A stretch of DNA of 64,000 nucleotides, taken from positions 1-64,000 of the forward strand of contig NZ_VJZC01000006.1 of NCBI RefSeq assembly GCF_009377185.1, given 5' to 3'. Positions 18,243 through 26,552 of this stretch are shown in pieces (within the stretch, counting starts at the first letter, position 1; each line of letters begins with the position of its first letter). Source of the stretch: Streptomyces spongiae. Its GTDB lineage: Bacteria; Actinomycetota; Actinomycetes; Streptomycetales; Streptomycetaceae. The notes below the pieces were generated by a model, which saw nothing but the letters and a program-made list of their open reading frames with translations, made no database searches and was not told the DNA's origin. Made by a program: the position numbers and the translations under genes.

Positions 18243-18658
18243 GCAGAAGGTCTCCGACGCGACGATCACCACGACGGTGCCGCTGATGGCCGCCACTGTG
18301 CTGGTGGTGGTCGCCTCCAGGGTCCCCAAGCTCGGCGACAGCCTCGCCGATGTCGCCGCAGTCGTCCCGTTCTACGTCGTCTTCCTGTCTGTATTCGAGG
18401 GTTGCAGTATTCGCCGTAGAGCGAGCAGTTCCGTACCCGACTCGGTCACGTCAACGGTGACAAGGTGTAGAGCTCTCGCTGAACGGGCGCTGTCGGCGCG
18501 AAGACGCCGGAGCAAGAAGAAGACCGGCCTCTTGCGGTGAACCCGCGCCGGCCGCCCGCGCTCCGGTGCGGGCTGTCGCCCTCTGCCACCGCGCGGTACG
18601 GCCCCTTCCCAGCAGCGGCAGTCCTGCGCGGCGGAAGGCTCACCCGGCGCTACGAGGT
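18243..18658. other. Relic stretch with a hydrophobic coding scrap
   Basis: A plus-strand frame from about 18246 reads LMAATVLVVVASRVPKLGD followed by further hydrophobic residues, like a piece of a membrane protein. It has no start or family that I recognise. The remainder up to the SnoaL gene stop shows nothing coding. Confidence 0.3.
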
Positions 18659-19078
18659 TCACGGCACCGGTACGGCACCGATCTGCTGCATCACCCCGAG
18701 GAGATCGGGCTGGCCCCGTTCACCGACGATCCGGCCGTCGGCCAGGTAGTAGAAGTTCATGGCCTGCACCGAGATCTTGTTGCCGCTCGCCGGGATCCCG
18801 AAGAATTCACCGTCGTGGGTTCCCCGCATGGTGAACCGCGCGGCCACGGTGTCGCCTTCGGTGACCGTCTCCTCCAGCGTCCACTGGACGTCGGGGAAGG
18901 CGCTGCGCATCATCCCGATGACTTCCAAGTACCCATCGGGCCCCCGCAGTGGTTCCGGGTGGCTTGGCGCGTGGAACACCGCGTCCGGAGAAATGACCTC
19001 GCGGGCGAGATCCTCGTTGCCCGTGTTGATGAACTCGACGAAACGGTTCATCACTGACTCGGTGGACTGCGATGGCAT
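18659..19078 (-). CDS. SnoaL-like (NTF2-fold) protein
   Basis: A 139-residue single-domain protein of the SnoaL/ester-cyclase type. Typical features are RFVEFINTGNEDLAREVIS, HPEPLRGPDGYLEVI, and AFPDVQWTLEETVTEGDTVA. The ATG at 19078 is preceded by GGAGAGG and yields the usual length. It is divergent from the PadR regulator, and both promoters share the 34-bp palindrome at 19125-19158, so it is probably a PadR target. Proteins of this fold serve as cyclases, isomerases or binding proteins for small organic molecules. Confidence 0.85.
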   Translation of the reverse strand: MPSQSTESVMNRFVEFINTGNEDLAREVISPDAVFHAPSHPEPLRGPDGYLEVIGMMRSAFPDVQWTLEETVTEGDTVAARFTMRGTHDGEFFGIPASGNKISVQAMNFYYLADGRIVGERGQPDLLGVMQQIGAVPVP

Positions 19079-19124
19079 CTTGCTGTGCCTCTCCGGAGAC
19101 GTTTGGGCGGGTACCGGCGAGCGT

Positions 19125-19158
19125 AACATCGAATCGATGTTCACATCGATTCGATGTT
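19125..19158. promoter_or_regulatory. Perfect 16-bp-arm palindrome, likely PadR operator
   Basis: Two perfect 16-bp arms (19125-19140 and 19143-19158) flank a TC spacer. Each arm is itself a repeat containing ATCGAATCGAT or its mirror ATCGATTCGAT, so several overlapping dyads are present. It lies between the start of SnoaL (19078) and of PadR (19178), ending 19 bases before the latter. This position suits a repressor controlling both genes. Confidence 0.8.
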
Positions 19159-19177
19159 CGCGTGCGAAGATGGACTC

Positions 19178-19756
19178 ATGCTGGAACTCGCGATACTCGG
19201 CTTCCTCGCCGAGGGACCCCTGCCCGGACACGAGCTGCGCCGCCGTATCTCACAGCTGACCGGTTATACGCGGCCGGTCAGTGACGGCAGCCTGTATCCG
19301 GCGATCAATCGCCTGACCAGGGCGGGCTTGATCGAGCGGCGCTCAGACCCGGCCGCGGGGGCGGCCCGGTACGTGCTTAGCCCGACCGCGGCCGGGCGGG
19401 CTAAGATGCTTCAGCGTCTGCGCAAGCCCGCCGACCACGAGATCACCGACTTCACCCGGTTCTACGTTGTCCTGGCCTTCCTCTCCCACCTGCCCGACGT
19501 GGCCGAACAGCATGCGGTGCTGCGCAGGCGGCTGGAGTTCCTGGAAGAACCGGCGAGCTTCTTCTACGACAACGAGCGGCCCCTGCGTGCCGAGGAGATC
19601 GCCGACCCCTACCGGCGGGGCATGCTGCTCACCGCCCGCGCCACCAGCCGCGCCGAACGGACCTGGCTGCGCGAGACCCTCGGCGAGGAACCGCCCGCAT
19701 CCGACACCACGGGCACCGACAGCGATCCGCATGCGCCCGCCGCTCCCGCGGGCTGA
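19178..19756 (+). CDS. PadR-family transcriptional regulator
   Basis: A 192-residue repressor. The winged helix covers about residues 1-80, beginning MLELAILGFLAEGPLPGHEL and including DGSLYPAINRLTRAGLIER. The C-terminal Vir-type dimerisation region follows (FTRFYVVLAFLSHLPD). The family senses phenolics, drugs or other small molecules. The ATG at 19178 gives the standard family start. The quinone oxidoreductase begins 20 bases after its stop, so the two form an operon. Confidence 0.92.
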   Translation: MLELAILGFLAEGPLPGHELRRRISQLTGYTRPVSDGSLYPAINRLTRAGLIERRSDPAAGAARYVLSPTAAGRAKMLQRLRKPADHEITDFTRFYVVLAFLSHLPDVAEQHAVLRRRLEFLEEPASFFYDNERPLRAEEIADPYRRGMLLTARATSRAERTWLRETLGEEPPASDTTGTDSDPHAPAAPAG

Positions 19757-19776
19757 CTGTCCACGGAGGTACCCCC

Positions 19777-20760
19777 ATGCTTGCTTCCTGGTACGACGAC
19801 CAGGGCCCCGCCGCCGATGTCCTGCATGTCGGTGAACTCCCTGATCCCGCCCCCGGCCCCGGCGAGGTCCGCGTCCGCGTCACCGTCTCGGGCATCAACC
19901 CCGGCGACACCAAGAAACGGCGCGGCTGGCTCGGCTCGTCCATGCCCTTCCCGCGAGTGATCCCGCACAGCGACGCCGCCGGAGTCATCGACGCTGTGGG
20001 CGCCCAAGTCGACGCCCGCCGCGTCGGACAGCGGGTCTGGGTATACGGCGCCCAGTCCTACCGCCCCTTCGGCACAGCTGCTCAGTACACCGTCGTACCC
20101 GACCACCAAGCCGTACCTCTGCCCGACCACCTCAGTGACGATCTGGGCGCGAGCCTCGGCATCCCCGGCATCACCGCCCACCGCACCGTCTTCGCCGACG
20201 GCCCGGTCGACGGCCGACTGGTCCTGGTCCACGGAGTTCTCGGCGGCGTCGGCTCCCTGGCCGCCCAGCTCGCCCATTGGGCCGGCGCGACTGTGATCGC
20301 GACCGTCCGCCGCACCGCGGACCTCGACCGCGTCGACCCGGCCGTCGTCTCCCACGTCGTCGCCCTGGATACCGGCGACCCCGCCGCGGCCATCCGCTCG
20401 TACGCGCCACGGGGCGTCGACCGGATCATCGAGGTCGCGCTGTCCGACAACGCCGATCTCGACAACGCCGTCGCCGCCAACAACGCCGTCATCGCCGCCT
20501 ACGCCACCCGCACGGACCGCACCGAGATCCCCTTCTGGCCGCTGCTGTTCAACAACGTCACTCTGCGGCTGCTCGGCAGCGACGACTTCCCCGCCGAGGC
20601 CAAACGCCAGGCCGCCCGCGACCTCACCTCCGCCGCCGCCGTCGGCGCCCTCACCGTCGCCGTCGGCGACCGTCACCCGTTGGACGACATCGCCAAGGCC
20701 CACGGCCACGTCGACGCTGGCGGTGGCCACGGCCGCATCCTGCTCACCATCCCCCAGTAG
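19777..20760 (+). CDS. NADPH:quinone oxidoreductase-type MDR enzyme
   Basis: A 327-residue zinc-free medium-chain dehydrogenase/reductase. The N-terminal GroES-like part includes GINPGDTKKRRGW and IPHSDAAGVID. The Rossmann part has the nucleotide motif LVHGVLGGVGSLAAQLAHW. No zinc-binding cysteines are present, as in quinone reductases. It probably reduces quinones or enones with NADPH in the cytosol. It is translated after PadR, and a ribosome site GGAGG precedes the ATG. Control by PadR would fit a response to quinone or phenolic stress. Confidence 0.92.
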   Translation: MLASWYDDQGPAADVLHVGELPDPAPGPGEVRVRVTVSGINPGDTKKRRGWLGSSMPFPRVIPHSDAAGVIDAVGAQVDARRVGQRVWVYGAQSYRPFGTAAQYTVVPDHQAVPLPDHLSDDLGASLGIPGITAHRTVFADGPVDGRLVLVHGVLGGVGSLAAQLAHWAGATVIATVRRTADLDRVDPAVVSHVVALDTGDPAAAIRSYAPRGVDRIIEVALSDNADLDNAVAANNAVIAAYATRTDRTEIPFWPLLFNNVTLRLLGSDDFPAEAKRQAARDLTSAAAVGALTVAVGDRHPLDDIAKAHGHVDAGGGHGRILLTIPQ

Positions 20761-20811
20761 CGCAGACTCGGAACACTGCTCTGTTCAACTGCCTAGCCCT
20801 ACGGGGCGGCC

Positions 20812-21021
20812 CGTCGCGCTGCCAGGTAATCGGATGAGCTCTCCATCGAGCGCGGTGTCGGCGGGCAGGTCGGCGGCAACGATCTGGGAAGGCACCGGTC
20901 ACGTCACCGCCGACGCGGGAGCGGATCAGCACACGCCGTCGGCCCGCCGGCCCACGAGTGCCCGGTAGCCGTCCCAGTTGGGCTCCGCCGCATGATCCGG
21001 CAGGGACCAAGTCGAAGGCAT
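20812..21021 (-). pseudogene. ATP-dependent DNA ligase, N-terminal piece
   Basis: From the ATG at 21021 the frame reads WSLPDHAAEPNWDGYRALVG, matching the nucleotidyl-transfer motif I of ATP-dependent ligases. The catalytic lysine of EPKWDG is asparagine here (AAC). In-frame stops and a shift follow, then TALDGELI (motif Ia region) appears before the homology stops near 20815. The back half of such a gene lies at 17482-18075. It is inactive on two counts. Confidence 0.65.
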
Positions 21022-21069
21022 GGTGGACGTCTTCCACCGCACGCCGTGGGGTTGGACGGTGTCGCCCGG

Positions 21070-21978
21070 TTAGCGGATCCGGGGCAGGGCCTTGTCCGGG
21101 TGCGCGGCGTGTACGTACTTCACGGCGATGCCGGGGTGGATGCCGAAGAGGCGGACGAGGTGGACCGGGTCGGCGGTCTCCCGGGCCTCGTCCAGGATGA
21201 GGTCGGCCCATACCTGCCGTGGCAGCAGCCCGATCTGGTCGAACGCGGCCCGTATCGCGCAGTAGCTGATCTGAGGAGAGGCCGGGTGCCGGTAGGTCTG
21301 GGAGGTGATGAGCAGGTGCGGGTTGGTGGCCTGGGGCCAGCGGCGGCGGCGCTCGCGCAGCCAGTCGGCCACCAGGTCGGTGCTCAGGTCGTCGAGGTAG
21401 ACGAGGTGGATGCCTTCACCCCGGCGCACCGCCAGTGTTCGGCGGGCGAGGTCGGGGTCGGCCAGGTCGAGCCGGGCGACCTCCACGGCACGCACGGCGT
21501 GGATGGCGACCAGGGCGACGATGAGGCGCGCGGCGGGACCATCCAGCCGGTCCAGGGCTCCGGCCAGTCGATCGCCGGACAAGGGCCGCGGCAGGTGTAC
21601 TCCAGCAGGCAACTGCAGCCCGGCCGTGGGGTTGAGGAAGATCAGCCGCTCCTGCTTCAGGGCCCGGAAAATGCTGCGCAGCACGCTGAGCAGCCCGCGG
21701 GCCACGTTGCCCTGATGGCGGGCGAGTTCGCTCGTGATGTGATCGGCGGTGACCTGTTGCAGGTCCAACCCGGCCCCCGTCCACGCGGTCAGGGTCGGCC
21801 AGGCGATGCGCAGATAGTGACGGATGCGCCGGAAGCCGGCCGGGGCGTGCCCGTAGCGGCCGCGACCGCGCAGCACCCGCACCCAGGCGCTCAGCTGGTC
21901 GGCCATCGGAGCGGGAAGCTGAGCGATCCGCGTGTGCAGGGCCTTCGCGTCGTACCGGTCGCGCCGTTCCTGGCTCAA
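21070..21978 (-). CDS. Degenerate tyrosine-recombinase-like protein
   Basis: A 302-residue protein with a core-binding domain (GNVARGLLSVLRSIFRALKQ) and a catalytic-like domain that keeps an arginine in IHAVRAVEVARLDL and a tyrosine in GIAVKYVHAAHP. The HxxR box is replaced by ILDEARETAD and the usual lysine turn is not evident, so strand cleavage is doubtful. Its ATG overlaps the stop of the zinc-ribbon gene (ATGA). It is the last gene of a four-gene unit and is more likely a partner or DNA-binding subunit of the active integrase than an independent enzyme. Confidence 0.75.
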   Translation of the reverse strand: MSQERRDRYDAKALHTRIAQLPAPMADQLSAWVRVLRGRGRYGHAPAGFRRIRHYLRIAWPTLTAWTGAGLDLQQVTADHITSELARHQGNVARGLLSVLRSIFRALKQERLIFLNPTAGLQLPAGVHLPRPLSGDRLAGALDRLDGPAARLIVALVAIHAVRAVEVARLDLADPDLARRTLAVRRGEGIHLVYLDDLSTDLVADWLRERRRRWPQATNPHLLITSQTYRHPASPQISYCAIRAAFDQIGLLPRQVWADLILDEARETADPVHLVRLFGIHPGIAVKYVHAAHPDKALPRIR

Positions 21979-23465
21979 GTCCGGTACGTGTGAGGGTGCT
22001 TGGTGCTGAATGCGGTGAGCAGCTGTGCGGGTGTCTCGGAGAGTTCGTCCGCCTCCAGCAGCGCGTGTGCGAGGAGGAAGGAGATCACGCGGCGCGTGGC
22101 AGCGGTGCCGGCCGCAACGGTCCCGGCCAGGGAACGTACGTCCCGCTCGGGGATCGGCACGTGCGGCCCCAGCCGGGCCAGCAGAGTATGCAAGACCACG
22201 GCCGCACCGCCCGGCACGTTGCGTTTGTCGGCGAGCCAGGACCGCGGGTAGGCGGAAGTGAAGGTATCCAACAGCTCCTGCGCCGGAGCCGGCAGTGGAG
22301 ACAACGGTGGCAGCGCGATGACGCGGGCGCGCTGCTTGCGCTGCCAGGTCCGCGGCATCGAGAACAGATAAAGCTGCCCCGGGCCTACCGGCATAGCCAC
22401 CGTCTGTCCCTCCGGGGAGGGCGTCGTGCGGGGCCGGGCGCGTGAACGAGAGGCTGGGCCGGACCGGTTGTGCACGACGAAGCCCAGCTCCCCGGCCCGC
22501 CGATTGAGCTGGTGCGCGAGCGGTCCGGCGAAGGCGAGTTGCGTGAAGGGCACCGCCGCCGACTCAGCGCCGACTTCGCGCACGTAGGCCAGGCAGGCGC
22601 GGCACAAGCCCTCCTCCGCGTGCACCGGCAGATCGTCCCGCCGGCATCTCGGACATCGGTCCACCCGGTAGCGCTCACGGTTGTTCCGCCATTCGCGACA
22701 CCCACGGCACCGGGTTGCCGTAACGCCCCAGCACGCACAGTCCGCGCAGGACCGCACCGGCCAAGCCGCCGAGGGCGGGGTCGTGCGCGGCCTCAACATC
22801 CCTGCCTGCGCCAGCAGTTCAGCGGCGGCAGCTTTCAACGGCAACTGCACCTGATCGAGCATCTCCTGCGCGATCAGTTCCTCCCCCTCGGCATCCCGGA
22901 TTGCCAGCGCACACCTGATCAGCCGCAGCACCATCTTCGGCCACGTCCCGGACAGCCCCGCATTCGCCGCCCGCTGCCCGGCGAGCGCCTGCAGGACCTC
23001 CTCCTCCGGCCACGTACGGCCACTGATCCGCCGGGCATCGCTCCGCTCCAGGCGCCGCCGGACCGGAAACAACATCAGTTGCCCGCGCATCACCGCCGGA
23101 CAGATCCTCGGGTCGTCGACCAGCTGCCGCACCTCACGCGGCCCCAGATAGGGAGCAGCAGCACCTCGGGGACGCGGCAGGTTCCGTGCACCCTGCTGCC
23201 CCAGACCCAGCACGAAGACGTGCAGCTGGGTCGGCCCCGGGAAGACGGCATCGATACCTGCCCGGGTCTCTTCCCGCACCGCGATCACGCACGGACGGCA
23301 CAGTCCGTCACTGTCCACAGCCCCGACCCGGCAGCACCGCGGACACCGCGCTGTCCCCCGGTTCTCCAGCCAGCCACGACAGCTCCAGCACAGCCCTTCC
23401 CACAGACGCGACACGCCCCAGTCCAGGCAGAGCCCACACTGCCGCACCACCACCGCAGCCCCCAC
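21975..23465 (-). CDS. Zinc-ribbon protein with internal duplication, recombinase-linked
   Basis: About 496 residues, starting at a GTG (23465) three bases after the XRE stop. Two cysteine clusters have the same layout: CxxC, CxxC, CPRC, then GLCRxC. The first occupies about residues 10-59 and the second about residues 235-300. Each is followed by a similar stretch ending in TQL. The remainder is helical with no enzyme motif. It matches no family I can name. Sandwiched between and overlapping recombinase genes, it is probably a DNA-binding or assembly factor of that system. Confidence 0.7.
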   Translation of the reverse strand: MGAAVVVRQCGLCLDWGVSRLWEGLCWSCRGWLENRGTARCPRCCRVGAVDSDGLCRPCVIAVREETRAGIDAVFPGPTQLHVFVLGLGQQGARNLPRPRGAAAPYLGPREVRQLVDDPRICPAVMRGQLMLFPVRRRLERSDARRISGRTWPEEEVLQALAGQRAANAGLSGTWPKMVLRLIRCALAIRDAEGEELIAQEMLDQVQLPLKAAAAELLAQAGMLRPRTTPPSAAWPVRSCADCACWGVTATRCRGCREWRNNRERYRVDRCPRCRRDDLPVHAEEGLCRACLAYVREVGAESAAVPFTQLAFAGPLAHQLNRRAGELGFVVHNRSGPASRSRARPRTTPSPEGQTVAMPVGPGQLYLFSMPRTWQRKQRARVIALPPLSPLPAPAQELLDTFTSAYPRSWLADKRNVPGGAAVVLHTLLARLGPHVPIPERDVRSLAGTVAAGTAATRRVISFLLAHALLEADELSETPAQLLTAFSTKHPHTYRT

Positions 23466-23467
23466 CG

Positions 23468-23794
23468 TCAGTTCGGCGGCCGCAGCCGGCGCGGGCCGTC
23501 CCGGCGCGGCACCGGCCGCACCGGCCCCGCCTCGCCGCCAACCGCCCGCTCCTGCTCCTCCTGGCCCCCGGCGGCAGCCACCGGCTCGGCCTCCATCAGG
23601 TCGGCCACCGTGCACCCCAGCGCCGCACAGATCTTGTCCAGGTCCTCCAGCCGCACCGTCACCGGAGTGCCGCCCCACAGAGCGGCGACCTTGCTCAGCG
23701 ACGGCGTGAACCCCACCTTCGCGAACGCCGCCTGTAGGTCGACCGGCCGCCAGATGTCGCGCTTGGCCGCTGCCCAGCGCAGATTCCACTTCAC
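23468..23794 (-). CDS. XRE-type helix-turn-helix protein, recombinase-linked
   Basis: A 108-residue protein with a Cro/CI-like domain over about residues 18-68 (AKVGFTPSLSKVAALWGG, LEDLDKICAALGCTVADLME) and a short proline-arginine tail. The start overlaps the integrase stop by four bases and its stop nearly touches the next start, so the module is translationally coupled from end to end. It may repress the module or act as an excision or direction factor. Confidence 0.8.
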   Translation of the reverse strand: MKWNLRWAAAKRDIWRPVDLQAAFAKVGFTPSLSKVAALWGGTPVTVRLEDLDKICAALGCTVADLMEAEPVAAAGGQEEQERAVGGEAGPVRPVPRRDGPRRLRPPN

Positions 23795-24963
23795 CGCAAA
23801 CTCCCCCTATCCGCGACCAGCCGCTGCCCGGCCCGCGCCGCCGACTGCCGCCAGCGGTCCGCCTGCTCAGGATCGGCCTGGGCCGTTGCCAGGTAATTGA
23901 CCGTCGTAGTCGTCCAGATATGTCCGAGCATCCGCTGCACCTCCCACAACGTCATGCCGCGCTCGTAGTTGTGGGTGGCGCACGCGTGGCGCAGCAGATG
24001 CGGGAACAACTCCGGCACCGGACCCGGCAGATACAGCCGCGACGCCGACTTCAACGCCCGCCGGAACGTCGCCGGGACGATCGCCGGCGCGATCGGAAGG
24101 TTCAGCGCCGCCACCGGCTTCGGTAGCCGCTCGGAGGGAAACAGCGGCGCCGCCGGATGCTCCGGGTCATCCTGGAACAGGCCGCGGACCTCCTCCACGT
24201 ACCACCACAGCAGCTCGCGGCCCTCCTCGAACAGGAATGCCTCCCGCGGCCTCGGACCGGACCCGCGGGCTCCCTTGCCCTGGACCACGAACCGGCCCCA
24301 CCGGCCCGACTCCCAGTGCACGTCACCAAGCGCCACCCCGCACAGCTCCGCAGCCCGCACCCCGGACACGTAGGCGATCTTCGCCATCACATAGTCCCGG
24401 CACGCCACCGCCTCCTTACGGGCCTGCGGCAAAGCACTCCGCCACGCCGTGAAGAACTCCCGCATCGCCCGCGGCGAAGGAGGCACCCGCAACCCGAAGT
24501 CGCCACGATGACGGGGCCGGTTGAACGGGTCAACCGGCGACTCCACGACCGCCCCGAACAGCCGATGGATCTCCCCGGCGTACCGCTGCTCCAGGAACGC
24601 GAAGTACGCATCGATCTTGCTGATCTTCGCAAGGACCGTCGACCGGGCACGCTTGCCCGGACCCGCGAAGTAACGGTCCAACGCGGCCGGCGTGAGCTGC
24701 CACGGCACGACGTCGTAGTGCTCGCACAGCTCGATCACCGGCTTGACCAGCTGGTCAATCGACGACGGCATCAACCCCGCCGCATCCCGCGCCCACTGGT
24801 ACTCCGCGAGTGTGTCGAAGAAGTACGACCGCTCATCCTGCTGCCCCGAACGGTTCCGGTAGGTATGGAGAGAGGAGACCTCCGCCAGACCCACCGCATC
24901 ACGTCCAGGGGGCAGGGAACGGGTTTCGGATTCCCCCATGAACCCGCAGATTACGAGTGCCAC
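23791..24963 (-). CDS. Tyrosine site-specific integrase
   Basis: A 390-residue recombinase with an N-terminal SAM-like core-binding domain and an apparently complete catalytic set: R in SGVRAAELCGV, K in VQGKGARGSG, HLLR in FPHLLRHACATH, H in MLGHIWTTT, and the nucleophile Y in VNYLATA. The start is either the GTG at 24963 or the ATG at 24939; the latter is equally plausible. It leads the four-gene module. Dyad sequences just upstream (24943-24990) could be its operator or recombination site. The mobile unit it serves is not delimited in the window. Confidence 0.88.
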   Translation of the reverse strand: MALVICGFMGESETRSLPPGRDAVGLAEVSSLHTYRNRSGQQDERSYFFDTLAEYQWARDAAGLMPSSIDQLVKPVIELCEHYDVVPWQLTPAALDRYFAGPGKRARSTVLAKISKIDAYFAFLEQRYAGEIHRLFGAVVESPVDPFNRPRHRGDFGLRVPPSPRAMREFFTAWRSALPQARKEAVACRDYVMAKIAYVSGVRAAELCGVALGDVHWESGRWGRFVVQGKGARGSGPRPREAFLFEEGRELLWWYVEEVRGLFQDDPEHPAAPLFPSERLPKPVAALNLPIAPAIVPATFRRALKSASRLYLPGPVPELFPHLLRHACATHNYERGMTLWEVQRMLGHIWTTTTVNYLATAQADPEQADRWRQSAARAGQRLVADRGSLR

Positions 24964-24990
24964 TCGCAGAATCTGCGAGTGATTGCGGGA
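24943..24990. promoter_or_regulatory. Nested palindromes at the integrase start
   Basis: CACTCGCAGA (24961-24970) and TCTGCGAGTG (24972-24981) form a perfect 10-bp dyad around one base. Flanking copies CCCGCAGATTACGAGTG to the left and GAGTGATTGCGGG to the right extend it imperfectly. This clustering of related half-sites is typical of recombinase arm or core sites, or of an autoregulatory operator. Confidence 0.5.
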
Positions 24991-25217
24991 ATCTCACACC
25001 CCTGAGGGACGGCTCGAACATGGGTCTCCTACCTGCTGACTTCACCCGATCGTGCCCCTGGTCCCCACTCAGGAACCCGTGCGTACTCCAGTTGCGCCAC
25101 TGCGGTGTCCGCGAATGTGGAAGGCCCGGGAGGCCGCCCGGCGCACGCGTCTGTCGCGCAAAGAGTGGGAAGCGGCCGAGCCAGTCAACGCGATTGGCCA
25201 GGGATTGCTCCTCGTGC

Positions 25218-25691
25218 ACATCACGCTCCCGCGCGGTGAGCAGCCGGACCCGGGCGGCCTCCTCATCGACGGCTGGGCCCGTCCCGGGGTGACTGTGCAG
25301 CAAGGTCCGCGACGCCTTGGGGGGAGAGCGCCACACCGCGCGCGGCCAGGGTGCGCACCGGCTGGGCGAGCCGCTCCGGCTCGGTGTCATTGAGCAGGAA
25401 ACCGGCAGCGCCGCAGTGCAGTGCGGTCAGGATGTACGCGTCGGCGTCGAACGTCGTCAGCATCGCCACCACCGGCGGATCCGGCCTCGCCCGCAGCTCG
25501 CGCAGGAGGGTGAGCCTGTCGACGTCCGGCATCCAGACATTCAGCAGCAACACATCGGGCCGCTCCCGACGGACGGTCTCCACGGCGTCGCACCCGCTCG
25601 CGGTCGCGATGACCTCGATGTCCGCCGAGACCAGGATGAGTTCGAAGCCCGAGCGGAACCTTCCCGAGGGGCTGCGCCTGTGCGCCGTCAC
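25218..25691 (-). pseudogene. NarL-type response regulator relic
   Basis: The frame from 25691 contains most of a receiver domain (EVIATASGCDAVETVRRERP, CGAAGFLLND) but lacks its first beta strand with the acidic pocket, and the phosphorylation site reads LLLNVWMP with asparagine instead of aspartate. After a frameshift near 25330 a second frame ends in RLLTARERDV, the beginning of a LuxR-type helix-turn-helix, and then the homology stops. It is dead by truncation, shift and loss of the acceptor. Confidence 0.65.
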
Positions 25692-25737
25692 GCCCCGCCG
25701 GGGGACGCGATCGGCGCCGGCTTCACCGGCCGATCGC

Positions 25738-26418
25738 TCACTCTCCTGCCGAGTTCGTCGCTACCCGCGTGGGAGGGGCCGGTGAGGCGGGGTCGGGGAG
25801 GGGGCGCCGGGCGACCTCGTGGGCGTCGTCCGGTAGGAGGCCCAGCATGCGCAGAACCATCTCGGCGAGGTTCACCGCGGCCTCGTCGCCGTCCAGGTCG
25901 GAGCGGGCGAATCTCAGCTCCACCAGGGACAGCAGGGTTCCGCCGAGTGCGGTCAGGGCGACCGCCGGATCGACGGCGGTGAAGCGGCCGGAGGCCACGC
26001 CGACCCCGAGGTCACGCAGGGCCCGCCGGGACAGACCGTTGTCCGAGTGGATGTGTCCGAGGCCGCGGCGGCGCAGGACCTGCATCAGCTCGGGGTGGGA
26101 GTCGGCCATACGGGCGCTGAGCCGGAAGCCCGCCGCGACGAGCTCGGCCGGGTCGTCGATGCCTGCCAGGCGTTCATCGGTGCTCTGGCCGAACTCCTCG
26201 AGAGCGTCCACCACCGCCGCGTCGAACAGCTCGGTCTTCGACTGGAAGTGGTTGTAGAAGGAGCCGAAGCCGACGTCGGCGCGCTCGGCGATCGCCTGGA
26301 TGCTGGCACCGGCGTCCCCTGCCTCGGCGAGTATCTGGCGGGCGGCACGGATGAGCGCGCGACGGGTCTCGGCGCGGCGCCGTTCGAACCGGTTGCTGGG
26401 CGGAGCAGACGTAGACAT
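25738..26418 (-). CDS. TetR-family transcriptional regulator (copy C)
   Basis: A 226-residue repressor, the near twin of copy B at 12487-13122. They share PSNRFERRRAETRRALI, SFYNHFQSKTELFDAA, RMADSHPELMQVL and LLSLVELRFAR. The helix-turn-helix covers about residues 12-58. The C-terminal tail is longer by about 15 residues. It is divergent from a catabolic relic and lies next to the paired operators at 26459-26526. Because its cognate genes are broken, it may now act in trans on the intact operon, whose operators match. Confidence 0.92.
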   Translation of the reverse strand: MSTSAPPSNRFERRRAETRRALIRAARQILAEAGDAGASIQAIAERADVGFGSFYNHFQSKTELFDAAVVDALEEFGQSTDERLAGIDDPAELVAAGFRLSARMADSHPELMQVLRRRGLGHIHSDNGLSRRALRDLGVGVASGRFTAVDPAVALTALGGTLLSLVELRFARSDLDGDEAAVNLAEMVLRMLGLLPDDAHEVARRPLPDPASPAPPTRVATNSAGE

Positions 26419-26458
26419 GCACAGAGTCTACCTGCCCGGGCGATGACGACAGCAGCTC

Positions 26459-26526
26459 TGATGAGTTCATCATTTCCTGCGGCGAACACGTTGATGACGA
26501 GCCTGTCAAATCTGATGCTTTCCTCA
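26459..26526. promoter_or_regulatory. Paired TetR-type operators and promoter, locus C
   Basis: TGATGAGTTCATCA (26459-26472) is a perfect 6-2-6 palindrome. A decayed second copy, TGATGCTTTCCTCA, is at 26513-26526, 54 bases on. TTGATG (26491-26496) and GATGCT (26514-26519) form a promoter with 17-base spacing inside the second copy. The following bases up to the start at 26553, including GGAGGCGCC, closely match the leader of the intact dioxygenase gene. Confidence 0.75.
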
Positions 26527-26552
26527 TTGCGGTGTTGTTGCTCGGAGGCGCC

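Noticed and set aside
24980-25060. Sequence resembling a tRNA T-arm (TTCGAGCC on the minus strand) near the integrase, as a possible attachment site
   Set aside because: The five-base stem does not pair and no acceptor or anticodon arm can be built.
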